Positions 46,701-59,541 of a DNA stretch of 64,000 nucleotides are shown piece by piece. Each line of letters starts with the position of its first letter. The stretch's first letter is position 1. Below the pieces are notes generated by a model. That model had not been told where the DNA came from, made no database searches, and worked only from the letters and a program-made list of their open reading frames with translations. A program made the translations under genes and the position numbers. The DNA comes from Melampsora larici-populina 98AG31 (lineage: Eukaryota > Basidiomycota > Pucciniomycetes > Pucciniales > Melampsoraceae): assembly GCF_000204055.1 (NCBI RefSeq), contig NW_006768829.1, forward strand, positions 331,403-395,402, read 5' to 3'.

Positions 46701-48804
46701 AAAGGTCCAATCTTGCAAACCAATGTGTTGAGATCGATCAGGTCTTGGGTGAAGAGGTTGATGATTTTCAAAAATTCGATGTAGGTGGTTTGATCGCCAA
46801 AATAGGTTTTTACATGATAAAAGAATAGTAACTCCTCCTTAGCAATCACCCTCTTGGGTATTCGATCAGGCGTCAGCGATTCCTTGTTGACTGGATTGCG
46901 AGCTTTCCCATTGACTAGATTTTGCGGGGCTTCACGAGGTTGTCGCGTTTCCCGCACAAGAGCACGGTTTGATGTTAAAGTAGCGTTATAGGCCTCGCCT
47001 ATAGATCGGTAACCGGGCGGGGCAAAGCCAGGGGGAGGCAGACCGGCTGTCGAGGTAGCGGGAGTAGCTGCATCACCACCTGGGTTGACGACACCCTTCG
47101 GTTTCCTTTTCGTACCCCTCGGTGTGTTCTGATCAATAGAGACAGCAGTATCGACTTTATTACTGTCGGAGCTGGCGTTGCGGGCCTTGTTGGCTTCAAG
47201 AACGGCTGTACGAGCGCCACCTGAGATTGCCGCCTTGGTATTGGTAGCCACGTTGGCACCGTTTCGCTTTCTCTTAGGTATTGGCTGCTGAGATACGGTA
47301 CCAGACTTATCAGACTGGTGAGCACCATCAGTATGCGAGTTTGAGGAGAGCTTCAGAGATGGAGATACTGACATTACTCTGCTTCGGATTTGATTGTAGG
47401 GAAGAGTTCTTTGCATCTGAGTATGAAAAATGAATGATCGACTGTCAGCACATCCCAATCCTTTGGCCGCAGAGGAGCCTAGGTTCAAGTCTTACCATCA
47501 TGAGATGTTGCGCCAGCAGAATTACAAACACCCAACAATCCTTCGGAGTTGCTAAGTGGCTGTGGATTAGTATTGCCGGAGGTATCAGGTAAAAACTGCA
47601 TGAACTCCACCATGAGGTCCGGTTCTTCGCGGAACAGATGATTCACTTGTTCATAGACCTGAAGAATCCCGACCCAATTATGAGGTAGGCCCCGGATCAA
47701 AGGTGATGAGATACTGTGGATGGAAGACTCACTTCTTGGATAGGTTTAGCATCTCTCTGGTATGTTTGTAGAATATCCAAAAAGGTCTGGTAGGTTTTTG
47801 GATCGCTCGAATATCGATTTTTGATCTTGTTGACATAAGTGATAGCATGATTGAACTCGAGGGGTTTGACTGTGGATTTAGACGCATCCGTGCTAGCCGT
47901 GTTGGATAAGGCGGGGCTGTTAGTTCGGACAGTTCCCAAGCCATGCGTGGCAATCACGTCCAAAGTCACAGGCTTAGTCTTCGGGCCAGAGACTAAAGAG
48001 GCAGCAGATGTAGATGCCGAGGCCTCGACGCCGTTGGGTATCATTGTCCGAGGCAATGGGTTGAGGGCGAGGCTATTGACGTTATCTCGGGTCAACTTGT
48101 CAGCGGATGACATGGAGTTGACAGACGAAACACCTGTGGAAGGATGCGCTGCAGTGGTGTCGGGAATGATGTGGGAGCCAATCTCCTCTCCTCCGCTTTG
48201 AAGAGGCACGCGCTTCTGAGTTTGAACACCCATCGGGTGAGTAACTGTGATCAAGTTATAGGCCGAATTCGACCCCGCATGGGTGGACGCTTCCCCTTGA
48301 GAAACATCGATACGGTACCCTGGGGGCAAGAAGGTGTTGAAGCCTTGAATAAGCGCCGGATGGCCTCTAAAAAGTGATGAAACTCCGTCGATAACTCCTG
48401 GTGTATCAATCCTAAGAAGCATACAAGAGGATTCAGCCGAAAGCATCTTAAGGCTATGGGTAATCGGTTGTGACTTACGTTTGAGTCTTAAAGTCCTTCA
48501 TGATATCTAGAAACTGATTGTAAACGCCAGGAAGCTCTTGAAATTGCAACTTGACTTGATCGAGATAGCTCAACGCATCTCTAACATTCAAAGGCCTGTA
48601 ATTGTGAGAAGAAATGATTGAAGGAGCCGCCGGGTTATTCTGATTCGGGGGCACAGAGATTGGTTGAACCGCGCCAGCAGTTGGTAAAACTGCACTGGTC
48701 AAGGTTTGGGGTGCGCTTGGAGCCGGGCTCGATGGCTTGTTCGAAGTGAATGTCGAGGGTGACATGGCCATGCTTCTCGGGGATGCCTGAGGGCCTTGAG
48801 ACAT
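43727..48804 (-). CDS. SIN3: SIN3 transcriptional co-repressor (paired amphipathic helix protein)
   Basis: Nuclear scaffold that recruits the Rpd3/HDAC histone deacetylase to repressors. Seven exons (48804-48479, 48411-47733, 47658-47496, 47367-44615, 44533-44354, 44270-44110, 44027-43727) join in phase to 1520 residues. PAH1 is at about 72-140 ([17 protein letters not shown] ... FLPPGYRI), PAH2 at about 290-375 ([20 protein letters not shown] ... [10 protein letters not shown]) and PAH3 at about 566-629 ([20 protein letters not shown]). The HDAC-interaction domain is at about 675-870 (CGPSYRQVP ... [20 protein letters not shown] ... WRVWREV-like helices). A low-complexity Ser/Gly/Asp linker leads to the conserved SIN3 C-terminal domain ([20 protein letters not shown] ... 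[13 protein letters not shown]). The exon 3-4 junction (acceptor ending GTCAG at 47368) is the least certain. No defects are seen. Confidence 0.92.
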
Positions 48805-50650
48805 CTTCCCTTATCGGGGATTCTGGAATTTGAGAAGTGTAGATCCTGATCAACAAAAGATGGTCTATGGAGAAGCTGAGTAAGATCAAAGGATGACATT
48901 GGACATACTTGTTTTGGTTTTGCCTATATTCAAGTGAGAAAGCCGATGTGCTGTTGCTTTAGGGATAGACAGGATGAAGTATGAGTTATTGGAATGTGAA
49001 TGTGGTTTGAGTTTTTTAGTTGAAACGATGAAAGAGAACAAGGAAATGTGATTTGAGTGGTAGACTTCAAGAGATTCGAAAGAAACACAAAGCTGGAAGT
49101 TCACATGTGATTTCCTGACAAAACAATGTTTACACATACCAAGACACTGTTACATGTAGCCTCCTACACATACAGCTAATTACAGCCTACAGTAGTAAAT
49201 ACAGGTCCCCTCTTTGTTTGTATGTAAACACCACCTCGATCTCTGGAGTCTGGAAGCCTTGAAACTTGAAAGGTTGCACAGAAGGGTGTGTATGGTCCGC
49301 ACAAAAGCAGGCATATTAACCACAAACTTTACCTTGTCTTGTAGGATCAAGGGCGCGGATTGATCACACAGAAAAGTTGCTTTTCCACATTGTATGAAGA
49401 ATTGTAATCTTCTGATCCCAGACCAATCATTCTACGTATTCTCTCTTCTTGTTGAAAACCTTGGATCAAGGTATCCTGAGCGTTTGATGATTTTTAAGGG
49501 CGGGACTGGGAATAAGGTTAAGACAGTACTTACTCACTGCCTGGTACGGGCAGTCAGTCTTTTCCGCAGAAGGTGTCCCTTGAAAAAAAAACGTCATCAG
49601 AATATATATAACCCAATGTGTGTTTGGAAAGGGTTTGCGTCAACGCGGGAGATTGTGGCACTTATAAGACAAGTGTTCAGCAGGAAGCGGAATTTTTACT
49701 CTGAATCATTGAAGAAAGCTAAACTTAACTGGGACTTTGTTAAGTTTAGAAGAAGAAGAAAGCTGTCGTCATTTTGTGGACAACGCCGCAGAAACATAAA
49801 ATTATATATCAAATTGCTTTGAAAATAAACATTGTAAGATCAATCAAGTAAATATCAAGGTTTGGTGAGCAGAGAGTCATTTTGAGATAACACCACAGGA
49901 AATTGGCTGTCGTAACATAGATTGAGGACCTGGATAATTTGCTGTAAATCTTTTGCAGTAAATCTGTCTTGTTCATGGCACAAAGATATGATGTAGTACA
50001 ATTCCTCATTTGTTTTGTAGTATATTATATATAGGCTTGAAGTGCGGTGTGCCTCTTCATTGCTATGATTCCTTCACTCTTCTAAATTTAGCTCCATTTT
50101 TGTCTTCTTATCGTCGTGCCGATAGCTTCCACTCAGACTTATGTGCTGAGACATATTTTGGTGAGATGTCTTTTTGATCATTTATGGATACGTGTCAAAA
50201 ATCAACGTGCGGTTTAGAAATGTCATCTTGTGATTCATCTAAATATACAACTTCAAACATGACATGGCTTGAAAAGAAAAACATATCGGGGTGAATGTAT
50301 GAAATGAAGCTTTGATCAAATGCAGCAATATTGAACTCTATAGAAAACTAAAAGTTGAACAAATCATCAGCTTTAAGTGGGTAAAATCTTTATCTACATT
50401 GGAATAATTTATTGTTTCTTTGGTTTCTGATGATATTGGCGGCAAGAAAGAATAAAATATACATTTTTGACCTAAAATTCAGGCTAGGTTTTTGTAAAGA
50501 AAAATACAAGGTCTTTTGCTTTGATTGGAAAACACTTCTGAGTAGCCTGACAATGATGACATGATCAGAAGGTAGCCAATACCATGCAAGCTATGAAAAT
50601 TAGTTGAAGAGGTGTCTCAAAAGAGGACATTACAGACGTAGCGTAACATT
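48805..50650. other. SIN3 upstream region and gene-poor spacer
   Basis: The first few hundred bases contain the SIN3 promoter/5' UTR. A 142-codon plus-strand frame at 49394-49822 shows no recognisable domain and unremarkable composition; I do not call it a gene. Confidence 0.45.
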
Positions 50651-52405
50651 CTACAACAAAGCTGTCGAAAAGAGCACTGCCACGATCGTAATGCAGTAAG
50701 CATTCCGGAAAGATCTCCCAGCTGAGTTCGCCGGCTGTGAAGCGGGATTCGGACTCGCGGTACCCGGACTCGTGGTATTCGGACTGGCGGTACCCTGGCT
50801 CAAGGTACTCGGACTGGCGGGACCCGGGCTCAAAGTATTCGGACTCGCAGGACCCGGGATCAAGGTATTCGGACTCGCGGTGATGTTACCCGGGTGGGCA
50901 GTGGTGGTGAGAGTTCGGTTTTTAGCAGGAACCACTGTGGCGTTTGATTTCACTGGCAGAAGACTGATCGTCTGCACGGCGTGGCAGTTGCTTGATTTTG
51001 CCGCACGATGCGGAATGGGGGTCTTGGCATCTCCTTGGTGGAACGTTGATGTGCCGTAGACGCCTGGGGGCGGAGCCGAGTCTCCCTCACAGGAGTCGAA
51101 GCCTGTTTGATTATAGTTTCCGGGCATCACCCAGCTTATTGAGACCCAAGGATAAGTGAAATCCGTCAGCTTTCATCACTTGAAAGTCAGGAGCTGAAAG
51201 CAGACTTACACGCATCCCATCACATCGTCTGCAATCAACGCCGAGAAAGGCATACACCAATACCATCAAAACTTTTCAGTCTCGAATCTCATCGCAAGGT
51301 AGGGAAGTCTTGTCTAGAAGAGGTTTTTCACTCACAGATGTGCTGACAGTATACTGTGACAGAAGCAGGTTCATGAGAATATGTAGATTGATTGTGGGAT
51401 CTGGAAGCATCATGGTGCGGCACAGAATCCTGGACTTACACCAAGCTTGTGGGTCCCCTGGTTTGCAGATTCGGAAACAAAATTCACCATCCGCCATGAA
51501 GCTGAAATGCAGATACAGAGTCGAGATGTAAGTTCGTGTCTCTTGTGAAAGTGTGAAAGCGCGATAAAGGAGTTTAGATACCGACTTCATCCACTCCTTC
51601 ACCTGCTGAACTCCACCTCCAAAGGCCGTAGTGTAGACCAAACTACCGATGGGATTTCCTAAACCTGTCGCTCCATGCGGGCTAAAAACCACAGAGTGAT
51701 ATTAGCAAACGCCCCAATGAAGAAAAGTGCCCGGAGACTCCAATTTCGCGTACTCAAGCTCTCCACCGTCATCCTTTTTCTTGATGTTCAAGGCCGGCCC
51801 ATCGATGAAGCCTGTGATTTGCACATAATGCTGTTCCCAAATTTATCAATGATTTAATCTCAACTCAAGTGGCGTAGAGGGCAGAATCGGTCATGTTGCG
51901 ATACTGACTGGCGTAGAGAGGAAATGAGCGCTTATCAGTGCTCCTGCGGGGATCTGCCTGGTTCCGCGACCGGGTTTGGTGCACCAGGCAACCTCGTATT
52001 CTTCTGAATTGCCAACCTCTTGCTGTCCCGAGGGAGGTGCCCAGAGGCAAAAATCATTAAGACTGTTGACGTATCTGTTGGGCCATACGCAAATTGGTGA
52101 ACAATGAAACATCCGGTACAATAAGAAGGATAACCTCAGCTCGTTTTCGCGGACGATATTGCGCAGGCAAAGGCCGCCAAGATAACAAAGATGGCGAAGC
52201 TAACGACTTACAACGTCTGGCAGTTGGAATCTTGCGAGGAATGTTTGCCGCATCGGTTATACCCATACTGACCAGGTTCCGTGGTGTTTGGCAGACGAGA
52301 GGGGTCCGGCCAATTGGGCTTACCACTCGCGCTCACCTCTGACTCCCACAGTGTCGCGATGAAGAGATGGATGAATGAACAGCTGAGATGCCGGGTGACC
52401 CACAT
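50651..52405 (-). CDS. Secreted, probably GPI-anchored MAG-like glycoprotein
   Basis: Matches the basidiomycete family annotated as macrofage activating glycoprotein; its biochemical role is unknown. Seven exons (52405-52212, 52074-51909, 51830-51754, 51681-51586, 51501-51440, 51228-51210, 51134-50651) join in phase to 365 residues. One exon is only 19 nt. Family hallmarks: TEPGQYGYNRCG, SSQDSNCQTLYVNSLNDFCL, EEYEVAWCTKPGRGTR, GGELDPHGATGLGNPIGSLV, FMADGEFCFRICKPGD, VYGTSTFHQGDA. The N-terminus from the chosen ATG has a modest hydrophobic signal-like stretch (SFIHLFIATLW). The C-terminus has five tandem 10-residue Ser/Pro/Thr repeats (ASPNTLSPGP type), then a small-residue site and a hydrophobic tail (CITIVAVLFSTALL), as for GPI attachment. 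Likely a cell-wall or surface protein. Confidence 0.85.
50725..50885 (-). repeat. 30-bp tandem repeat inside the MAG-like gene
   Basis: About five in-frame copies of a 30-bp unit (containing GGACTCGCGG and TACCCGG variants) encode the ASPNTLSPGP-type repeat. Such coding minisatellites commonly vary in copy number. Confidence 0.75.
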
Positions 52406-55400
52406 GGTAAGCTTGTATGTGCAGTCAATGGTAAGTGAGTAAGCGAGAAAGCTGGAGATTGTCACGCTGAACACAAAAAGAAAGTTCAAGCAGGTAAATG
52501 GATTGTATCACGACGGTTGAATGGGATGTGAAGTGGGCGAGTGTTTGTCCCAAGGGTTGTACGTATAAATATGGTAATCATGTGGGATTTAGGTGGGGGC
52601 ATAGATAACTGATCGTCATAGTACGGTGTACCTCCTTTGGTCACTCACCTGGGTTCAGTACATCAGATGATCAGAAAAACCATCGGATACTCAAGCTCAG
52701 CATCTGCGAACACCCACCGGTTGAATTGAAGCTAGGGTTAACCCCATTACACGCAATGTTGAATGAAGGCGAGACCGGCGACGAGCATTGGGATATTTAC
52801 TTAAAGACATATAAATCACAGGGATGTCGTGTTAATGCTCCACAAATGATACTCCAGTGTATCCTTAGCTGTCCAGGGCAGGGCGTCAGTAGATGGATGA
52901 TCGGATACTCAAGCTCAGCATCTGCGAACACCCACCGGTTGAAATCAAGAGAGCATCACTCACAAATTACATTCGTGACGTAGCCCACTGTGCAGATACG
53001 TTGATCGTAGATAAACTATGGGGTAGCGGAATGTTTTACTGTAGCCGATATATTCAGAGCCCTGATGTTTTCGCATCTTTAGACCAATATTCCAGAAATA
53101 CTCCCCTTCGCCGGAGGGATTTCTTCATGCCGCAGTAACGGCCCGGCTCGGTATTCGAGATACTGCCGGCATTGACCAGCATGAGGAAATCCCTTACAAT
53201 GTCACCTATTTCACTTCGCTTGCGAGTGGACTCATCGACATATTCAAAAGCATTTCAGGAACCACATGCATGTACTGAAGTTGGGATAGAATGAAAACAG
53301 CATTTGCTTGATGGCGAGTAAGGTGAGTTCGTGTGGAAGTGTCTAAAAGCGTGAAATGTCGGACCGGGCAGCAAAAAACAAATGAAATTGAATCCTCATA
53401 GAGATGGATTATCAATTATCATATCAATCTTTAATATCCAAATTCAATCCCATCGAGCTTCTCTGGTGTTACATGAAACCATGCGAGTCATTCTGTTCTG
53501 TTGCATTATTATCGTATGTAACCTTTCTTTTGCATTGCTTTAAGTGATTTTGGAGCCACTTTGGCTGATGAAATCAATACAAACAGCAATTTTCCTCCAG
53601 GCTATCGTGAACACAGATACACTGCGGTCCAAACTTTAAGGGCAAATATGTGTTCAAAACATGCCTAGTAATGACATTTGAGAAGCATGGGACTTGTTTA
53701 CAAGTGACAAATGTGGTTTGTAATTGTGATGTAAATTTTGTGTCTTTGTAGAATATTTGTAAAGTTGATGTACTACCAAGACCTGCACTGAGACCTGAGG
53801 TTTGACTTTGAAAACCCAAGTTATATTGCAAAAAACCTTTGCTGAATTGGAGACATCAACCTTTCAGAAAAGTCATAGCTTACTTTTCACAGCTTCTTTC
53901 TCTTTCACTCTGGTTTCTTTATTTATTGTTCATTGCCTTTCCTTCCTCTACCATATTGCACCTCAATCTGTGTTCATATCAATTTGTATTGGCTAGACAA
54001 AATGGGTTTTGAAGGTTCCTCTATATACAAAGGTAAGTCCAGTCTCTTATGGATGTTACATTGAAGACTTCATGTAAGACCTCTCTTTCTCTCAATCACC
54101 ATTCTCCACTTATTCAGACCTGTGTTGAGTCAATGAAGTCATGAAATATTGGATACTGATGTATCCACCTTTCTCATTTCCCATCTTGCTCAATCATTTT
54201 CATTGTTCTTGTTTCTTGAATTTGGTTTGGTGTTGGTCAATAAAACCTGTCTTCCACTTTACCTTGACCTCATACATTCATGTCAAATTCCAACCTTTTA
54301 TTCCCCTAAATTCTGATCAATCAATCAATTGTGTTGCAGTGCCAAGTAATTCAAGCATCCAGTTACTACACCCTTTCAATTTGTACTTTACATTGATTCA
54401 AAAAAACCTTTCTTATTTTTTTGATCTCCACACATTGTACACTAACTTCCCCTGTATGTAAAGATGTGATGTGTCCTGATCATGACCTCACCTTCCTTGA
54501 TGAGTTTTTGAGCCTAAAATCTTAGATGACACCAGTTCACCCCAATGTGCTGTATCCAATTTTTCAAAAAGTGACCCAATCAGATTGATTTAAGTTTAAA
54601 CTGAGTTTATGTTCATTCTTTAATGAGGCCCTTTTGTCAATGTAAGCCAAAGGTTTCATCAGTTTCATCAACATAATGAGAAAATTCCTACAAAAATTCC
54701 CTATTGTATAATACATACTTGAAATGTAACCACATATGTTTATCACCATGTTGGTATCCTTGTGGCACTTTGACATGCACACATGGAGTCAGAAATTTTT
54801 TTGGTGGGCTTTAGACTGAAATTTGTGTACCCTTTGTGAATGATCATTTGACTAAAGGATTTGTGGGATCCTTTGTCAACAGTTGGGGTCAACTGTGTGC
54901 CATCATCTCAATTGACAAAGGGAAGACGTGCCTATTGTGGAGACCTCTTTAAAGGATCTTTCAAGTGTGTTTAAAAAGTCTTTGGTGTGTGCACGTTGAT
55001 GTGCTACAAGGATGCAGACACGGTGTATGTTACATTTTGACTGGGCATGTTCTCAACATGAAGACAACATGCTTGAAACAAACAGTGGAACTCACATAAT
55101 AATTACAAAATTCTTGGACCAGTGCATGAGTGTATGAGTGTTCCAATATTTGAGAAGTAAATTATTCTAAAGAAACATTATATTTTGAACCAACATATCC
55201 AGCTAGAATTCACTTCAATAAAAATAACAGCACTCTGTTTTGTTGTAACAAAGCCATTTAAACTTTTCAGCACTCAAACTCATAAGTGCCATTTGGTTCT
55301 AGTCTGGATAGGATCAACCTTATACATAGACCTAAGCTGACAGCCCACCTATTACTCTATATAGTGTGCAATTAAAATGGTAGACTTTCAAAATCCCCCA

Positions 55401-56216
55401 AAGAGTCAAGTCAATCAACTCTCTTTATCAATTTTTCATGATCACTCAAGTTGTTCCCACTTCAATTCACTTCTAGAAAATAAACATCTGAAATTACAAT
55501 GACATTTCTTTGTTAATTCATACACTTTTTTCTATTCACTCTTACTAAAGAATCTGTATCCTCAGATATACAGGTTCTAAAACTTCTTCCAACAGTTACA
55601 CTTTAGTATCATGTACAGCCAACCCTGTGCCATACATAACCAGCCAAAATGCATAAGTTTTGGCTTCCACCCAGCTGATGTGGGCCAATTTGTTATTGAT
55701 TGCATAATTATGTCAAAAACCATGATTCAAGTCCCCAAAGTCATAATACATACCTATAAACTGCCCTGGGAAAGTTGTTTTGCCCATTGAACTCAAATCA
55801 AAGCCTTTGCAACTAGGTTTGTTGTAATATCAGGCAGTAATGTGCCCTGTCTGGGGTCAAACTGATAAGATGGAATTCTCCAGCTAGAATGAGAAGTCAG
55901 AACAAATAGGAAAGTGAAGAAAACCAATCCATCTAACAACTCATGATAAAAACCAACCCCTAGTAGTGTTATTTTTCTACTTAGAGAAAATTTCTTCTTG
56001 TTTGTCCCTGCGCCAAATAAAAAAATGCTATTGCATAAATTTATGCAATTTGTAATGAGCCTACCACAACTTCAAGGCTGTGCTATTACTTTAGTATATA
56101 CTCTACAGACTTTAGCTAGAGCTCCCATGCCTGTTGTACCTTTTACTCTTCATGTTGAAATCTTGCCATCAACACAACTAGTACCTCTTACTCTTACTTC
56201 CCATCACAGACAACCC
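52406..56216. other. Gene-poor stretch
   Basis: The first ~300 bp would be the promoter of the MAG-like gene. A 41-bp segment (GGATACTCAAGCTCAGCATC...) is duplicated near 52686 and 52902. Frames at 52726-53138 give no recognised domain. The rest is AT-rich with no gene seen. Confidence 0.45.
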
Positions 56217-56219
56217 TGG

Positions 56220-56597
56220 GCCAGAAACCCAGCTGTTGCGCGCTGTGCTGCTGGTGTATTGCGGGATTCACATGCCGCCAAGTGACACAACTTTTAAATC
56301 AGTGTTGCAGGACACCCTGAGGTGCAACAAAGCCCTTGGGATTGGAGTTTTTCTCCAACCACAACAGCACTTGTTGTGTTGCAGTCTACATAAGCACTGG
56401 TTTTCATGATTTTGTGGTGCTGTTGCGCTCGTTGCGTTGCACGGCGGGTGAGCCGGTGTGCAACTTGGCTTACCTATCTTGTGTTGCAGTGCTAGCAGCA
56501 ACATAACACAGGTTGCGGCATGTATGCTATGTGTTGTGGAGCAACACAGCCTGAAATGTCTTTGTTTTGCCGCACTGTGTTGCTGGCACAGGGTTGT
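56220..56597. mobile_element. 378-bp MITE with repeated GTGTTGC motifs
   Basis: Inverted ends ACAACCCTGGGCCAGAAAC and, on the other strand, ACAACCCTGTGCCAGCAAC, with a CAG direct repeat on both sides (56217-56219 and 56598-56600). The interior is rich in TGTTGC/GCAACA in both orientations. Non-coding. Confidence 0.65.
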
Positions 56598-57017
56598 CAG
56601 AGACATTGCACAATTTTAACAAAAGCCTGACATAATGCCTTGAGATATGCATTTAAGCCTAACTGCATACACATACACAACAAGTCTGTCTTGCAGTGCT
56701 CCTACATATTATTTTGAAAGAACAGCATGGTATCTCTGTGGCCAAGCTAGGTAGCTTGAGCCACAGCCGGGGATTGGTGACTGAAAGTGAAGTCTTTTTT
56801 TTGCAGTGTCTTGCAGCAATACACACAAAAGAATTTATTATTTTTCTAGGTAGGCCAATGCAATTGATAACGAGGATCAAACCAAGGCCCTGTAGTTTAA
56901 TGACTGTTGGGAGAATACACAACAAAGAATTTGTGATGTAAAGACTATGATGAACAATAGAAAACAAAACAAATGACCAAAAGAGGAAAAAAATGTAATG
57001 TAGATACACAGCCCCCA

Positions 57018-57345
57018 ACTACCAGTCACTGGCAGCAACACTGAGCTACACTGCAACATGCTACCATTCATTATGTGTGTAGTGTAGCTGAGTGCAGTTA
57101 ACAGGAATATCACTTTGAGGATAGTGTAGCTTTTCAATTTAAGCTACACCACAAGCTACCATAGCTGAGTTTTGTGCCTCTGCACTACACTACAGGATCA
57201 AAATTTGGTGAGCTGGAGATTTCCCGGGACTCTGTGTATGGTAGCTGCAATTCATTCACACATAAATCAGGCTAATTGTACCTTAGCAGGCTGTTTTTAG
57301 CAACACTACCCGACACTATCAGCTACATTTAGATTAGCTGTCTCA
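57018..57345. repeat. AGCTACAC/GTGTAGCT motif cluster
   Basis: At least six AGCTACAC or GTGTAGCT motifs (57050-57155 and others around) in both orientations, similar in style to the subterminal arrays of the transposons in this window. Ends not defined; likely a transposon terminus or MITE. Confidence 0.45.
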
Positions 57346-57402
57346 GAAATGCTGGCAGGCCAGTGCACCCCATTACTTCAAAATTATTTCAAGATGATAT
57401 TT

Positions 57403-57530
57403 CACTGCCAGGATTGAACACTCTCCCAGGTGAAATAATTTTTTTTGCAATAATTAATGATGACAATGATTGATTATTCCAAAAAAAAATGAAAAAAATT
57501 CAATTGTGAGGGTGTTTAATCCTGACAGTG
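57403..57530. mobile_element. 128-bp CACTG-ended MITE
   Basis: Left end CACTGCCAGGATTGAACAC; right end on the other strand CACTGTCAGGATTAAACAC. A TTT direct repeat lies on both sides (57400-57402 and 57531-57533). Short, non-coding, CACTA-like in end sequence and 3-bp duplication. Confidence 0.7.
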
Positions 57531-57533
57531 TTT

Positions 57534-58970
57534 GCTTGTTTTTGAAGTAACTAGAGAACATGCGGGCATGCCCGCGTCAGGGGAACTCTTATATTTATCC
57601 AATTGTTCCAAAATAACATACTGTAACTTATCACCACTGTAAAGATTGAATACAACTCATACATACATATTTCTAAGCCTATTATTGCAAGGCATTCAAC
57701 TGGCCACATTGATACGGTATGTACCAAGATGTGAAATTACATGTATCACTATTTTTCACACTTGATGAATGTGTCCCTCAAACCAGTAAGGTTACAAAAA
57801 GTTTCTATCACACTACATGAACCATGAAGAATTATCCGCATACTTATAATGATAGAAAGTGGTTTAGGGGAAAAAAGAGGATACCACACCTCTATGTAAA
57901 GCTTGAATCCTCTTTGGAACCCCACTTGACCATTTGGGTGATCCCATAACATCTCATTGCATGTATCACACTTAACTTTTACATTTCACCTCACATGTAA
58001 CATTTTCTGATTTGGTTCAGAAGCTTTGAAGCAAAAGATTTGAAGAAAGATTCTCAACTCAAGGTTTATCACTCTTTTTATCTCATAAGGTTGTTTAGCA
58101 TGAGTGTCAAGACAAAAAAAAGACATTCAAAATGAGTGATCACCAATTATGGAAAACCTGATCACCTGATTTGGAAGGGTTTTTTTTGAATCTAGAAAAA
58201 ATTAGGTTTATCAAGGTTTGATGCTCTTGCTTGAACCTATGTGGCGGCTGTGCCCCAAATGACCTAGTACAATGATACTATAACTTCCCACCCAAAATAG
58301 TGCTTTATCACTGATATCCCCTCACCAAATGGACAATAGTATCCCACTTCAACATTTGTAAAGAAAGACAGTACTTGAACAGATGATCTCCAAGGTAAAC
58401 AAAGTTTTCTAAACCAGTTACTGATAATCTAAAAAACCAATACATGTTCAAGTTTGTTTTGTCACCGTGATAGTATATAGGAGTAAAAATTTATGCTCCA
58501 GAATTTGAGGTCAACCCTGTGGTTGAATCCATTTTTTCAATTAGCATTTACATAATCCTGTTTAGATTTTCATCATGGCACAGAATTCGAAGTGGGGTAA
58601 GAGTAGAATGAGCAGATAATTTTTTATCAGGTTTTCATTGTGATGAGTTAAAGAAAATGTATTTTTTTCAATAGACTTGGACACTGAAAGATAACTATGT
58701 TTTGAGTTCAATTTATAATGATTCTAATTAGGAAATCTGGGATTATTGCCAAAAGAATTGTTAGGTTGTGTTTCAGTTGGAGTAGAGGCATCTAGGTGAA
58801 ATGAAAACTGATGATTCTCAGAAGAATCGTTTGTTTGATTTTGTTGATCAAATCCAGCAACTTGAGGATAGGCTGGATTCTGATAACTTGGCAGTTCTTG
58901 AAATTCCCCTGAATCAGGTATGTAAACTTTCTTGGGTTAAGCTACAGTTGTCATCTCAGTGGAGTGATTG
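57534..58970. other. AT-rich gene-poor stretch
   Basis: No gene or strong repeat seen. Confidence 0.45.
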
Positions 58971-58976
58971 ATCAAA

Positions 58977-59153
58977 GCAATATCTGACCCGCTCCGCTCA
59001 AAATTGCGGTGGCGGTGCGGTATCGTGGCGGCCGCACCGCCATAGATATGGGTTTTTTGGCCAAGCGGTTATCTCACAGCGCTATCGCTCTAGGGCCTGG
59101 CATGGTGTCATAGCGCCACAGCGCAGTTGGGCGGGATATCGGCCGGATATTGC
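58977..59153. repeat. GC-rich island with inverted ends, possible MITE
   Basis: GCAATATC at the left and GATATTGC at the right bracket about 177 bp of GCGGT/ACCGC- and CAGCGC-rich DNA that contrasts sharply with the AT-rich flanks. No clear target duplication. Confidence 0.4.
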
Positions 59154-59232
59154 TTTATAGTGGTATGTAGTGTATATATTGGTTTATATTGTATGTAACT
59201 ACATACAATTGACAAATACTTACCTTAGTGTG

Positions 59233-59541
59233 ATGGAAACCCTTCCTCTCCATCGATGTAAGTATGAGCATCACCATATACCCTCACCCTCCCTCAGTAT
59301 CTCGACAACCACTCAACAACAATCTCTCTGTCTATGTTTCCGAGGACGGGCATATGTATCATCAACACCAAAGAATCAACAAACCCATACCATCTCGACA
59401 CATACCATCTCAAAATGTTTCTAGATCACTTGACTCGCTCATTCTAGATCACGTCATCGTCTCGCTAGGGCAAGAAACCATGGAATCAAAGTGGGAACTA
59501 GGTGCGAGAATGACAGAATCACGCACCTTATGGTCAGCTTC
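59233..59541 (+). pseudogene. Spliced reading frame cut off by the copy 2 LTR
   Basis: ATG at 59233. Exon 1 is 59233-59257, followed by a 40-nt GT-AG intron (GTAAGTATG ... CCCTCAG, 59258-59297), then exon 2 in phase running open to the LTR start at 59542. About 90 residues: METLPLHRLSRQPLNNNLSV at the start, then a Gln/His-rich part and RSLDSLILDHVIVSL. No domain recognised. The open frame continues by chance ~100 bp into the LTR. It may be the 5' part of a host gene broken by the retrotransposon, or a fragment of another element. Confidence 0.35.

Noticed and set aside
49394..49822. 142-codon plus-strand frame
   Set aside because: No recognised domain, no signal peptide, no supporting splice context; could be chance in spacer DNA.
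56683..56940. Possible tRNA or small RNA near the GAGGATCAAACC segment
   Set aside because: Could not form a cloverleaf with proper arms and no A/B box pair was found by eye.
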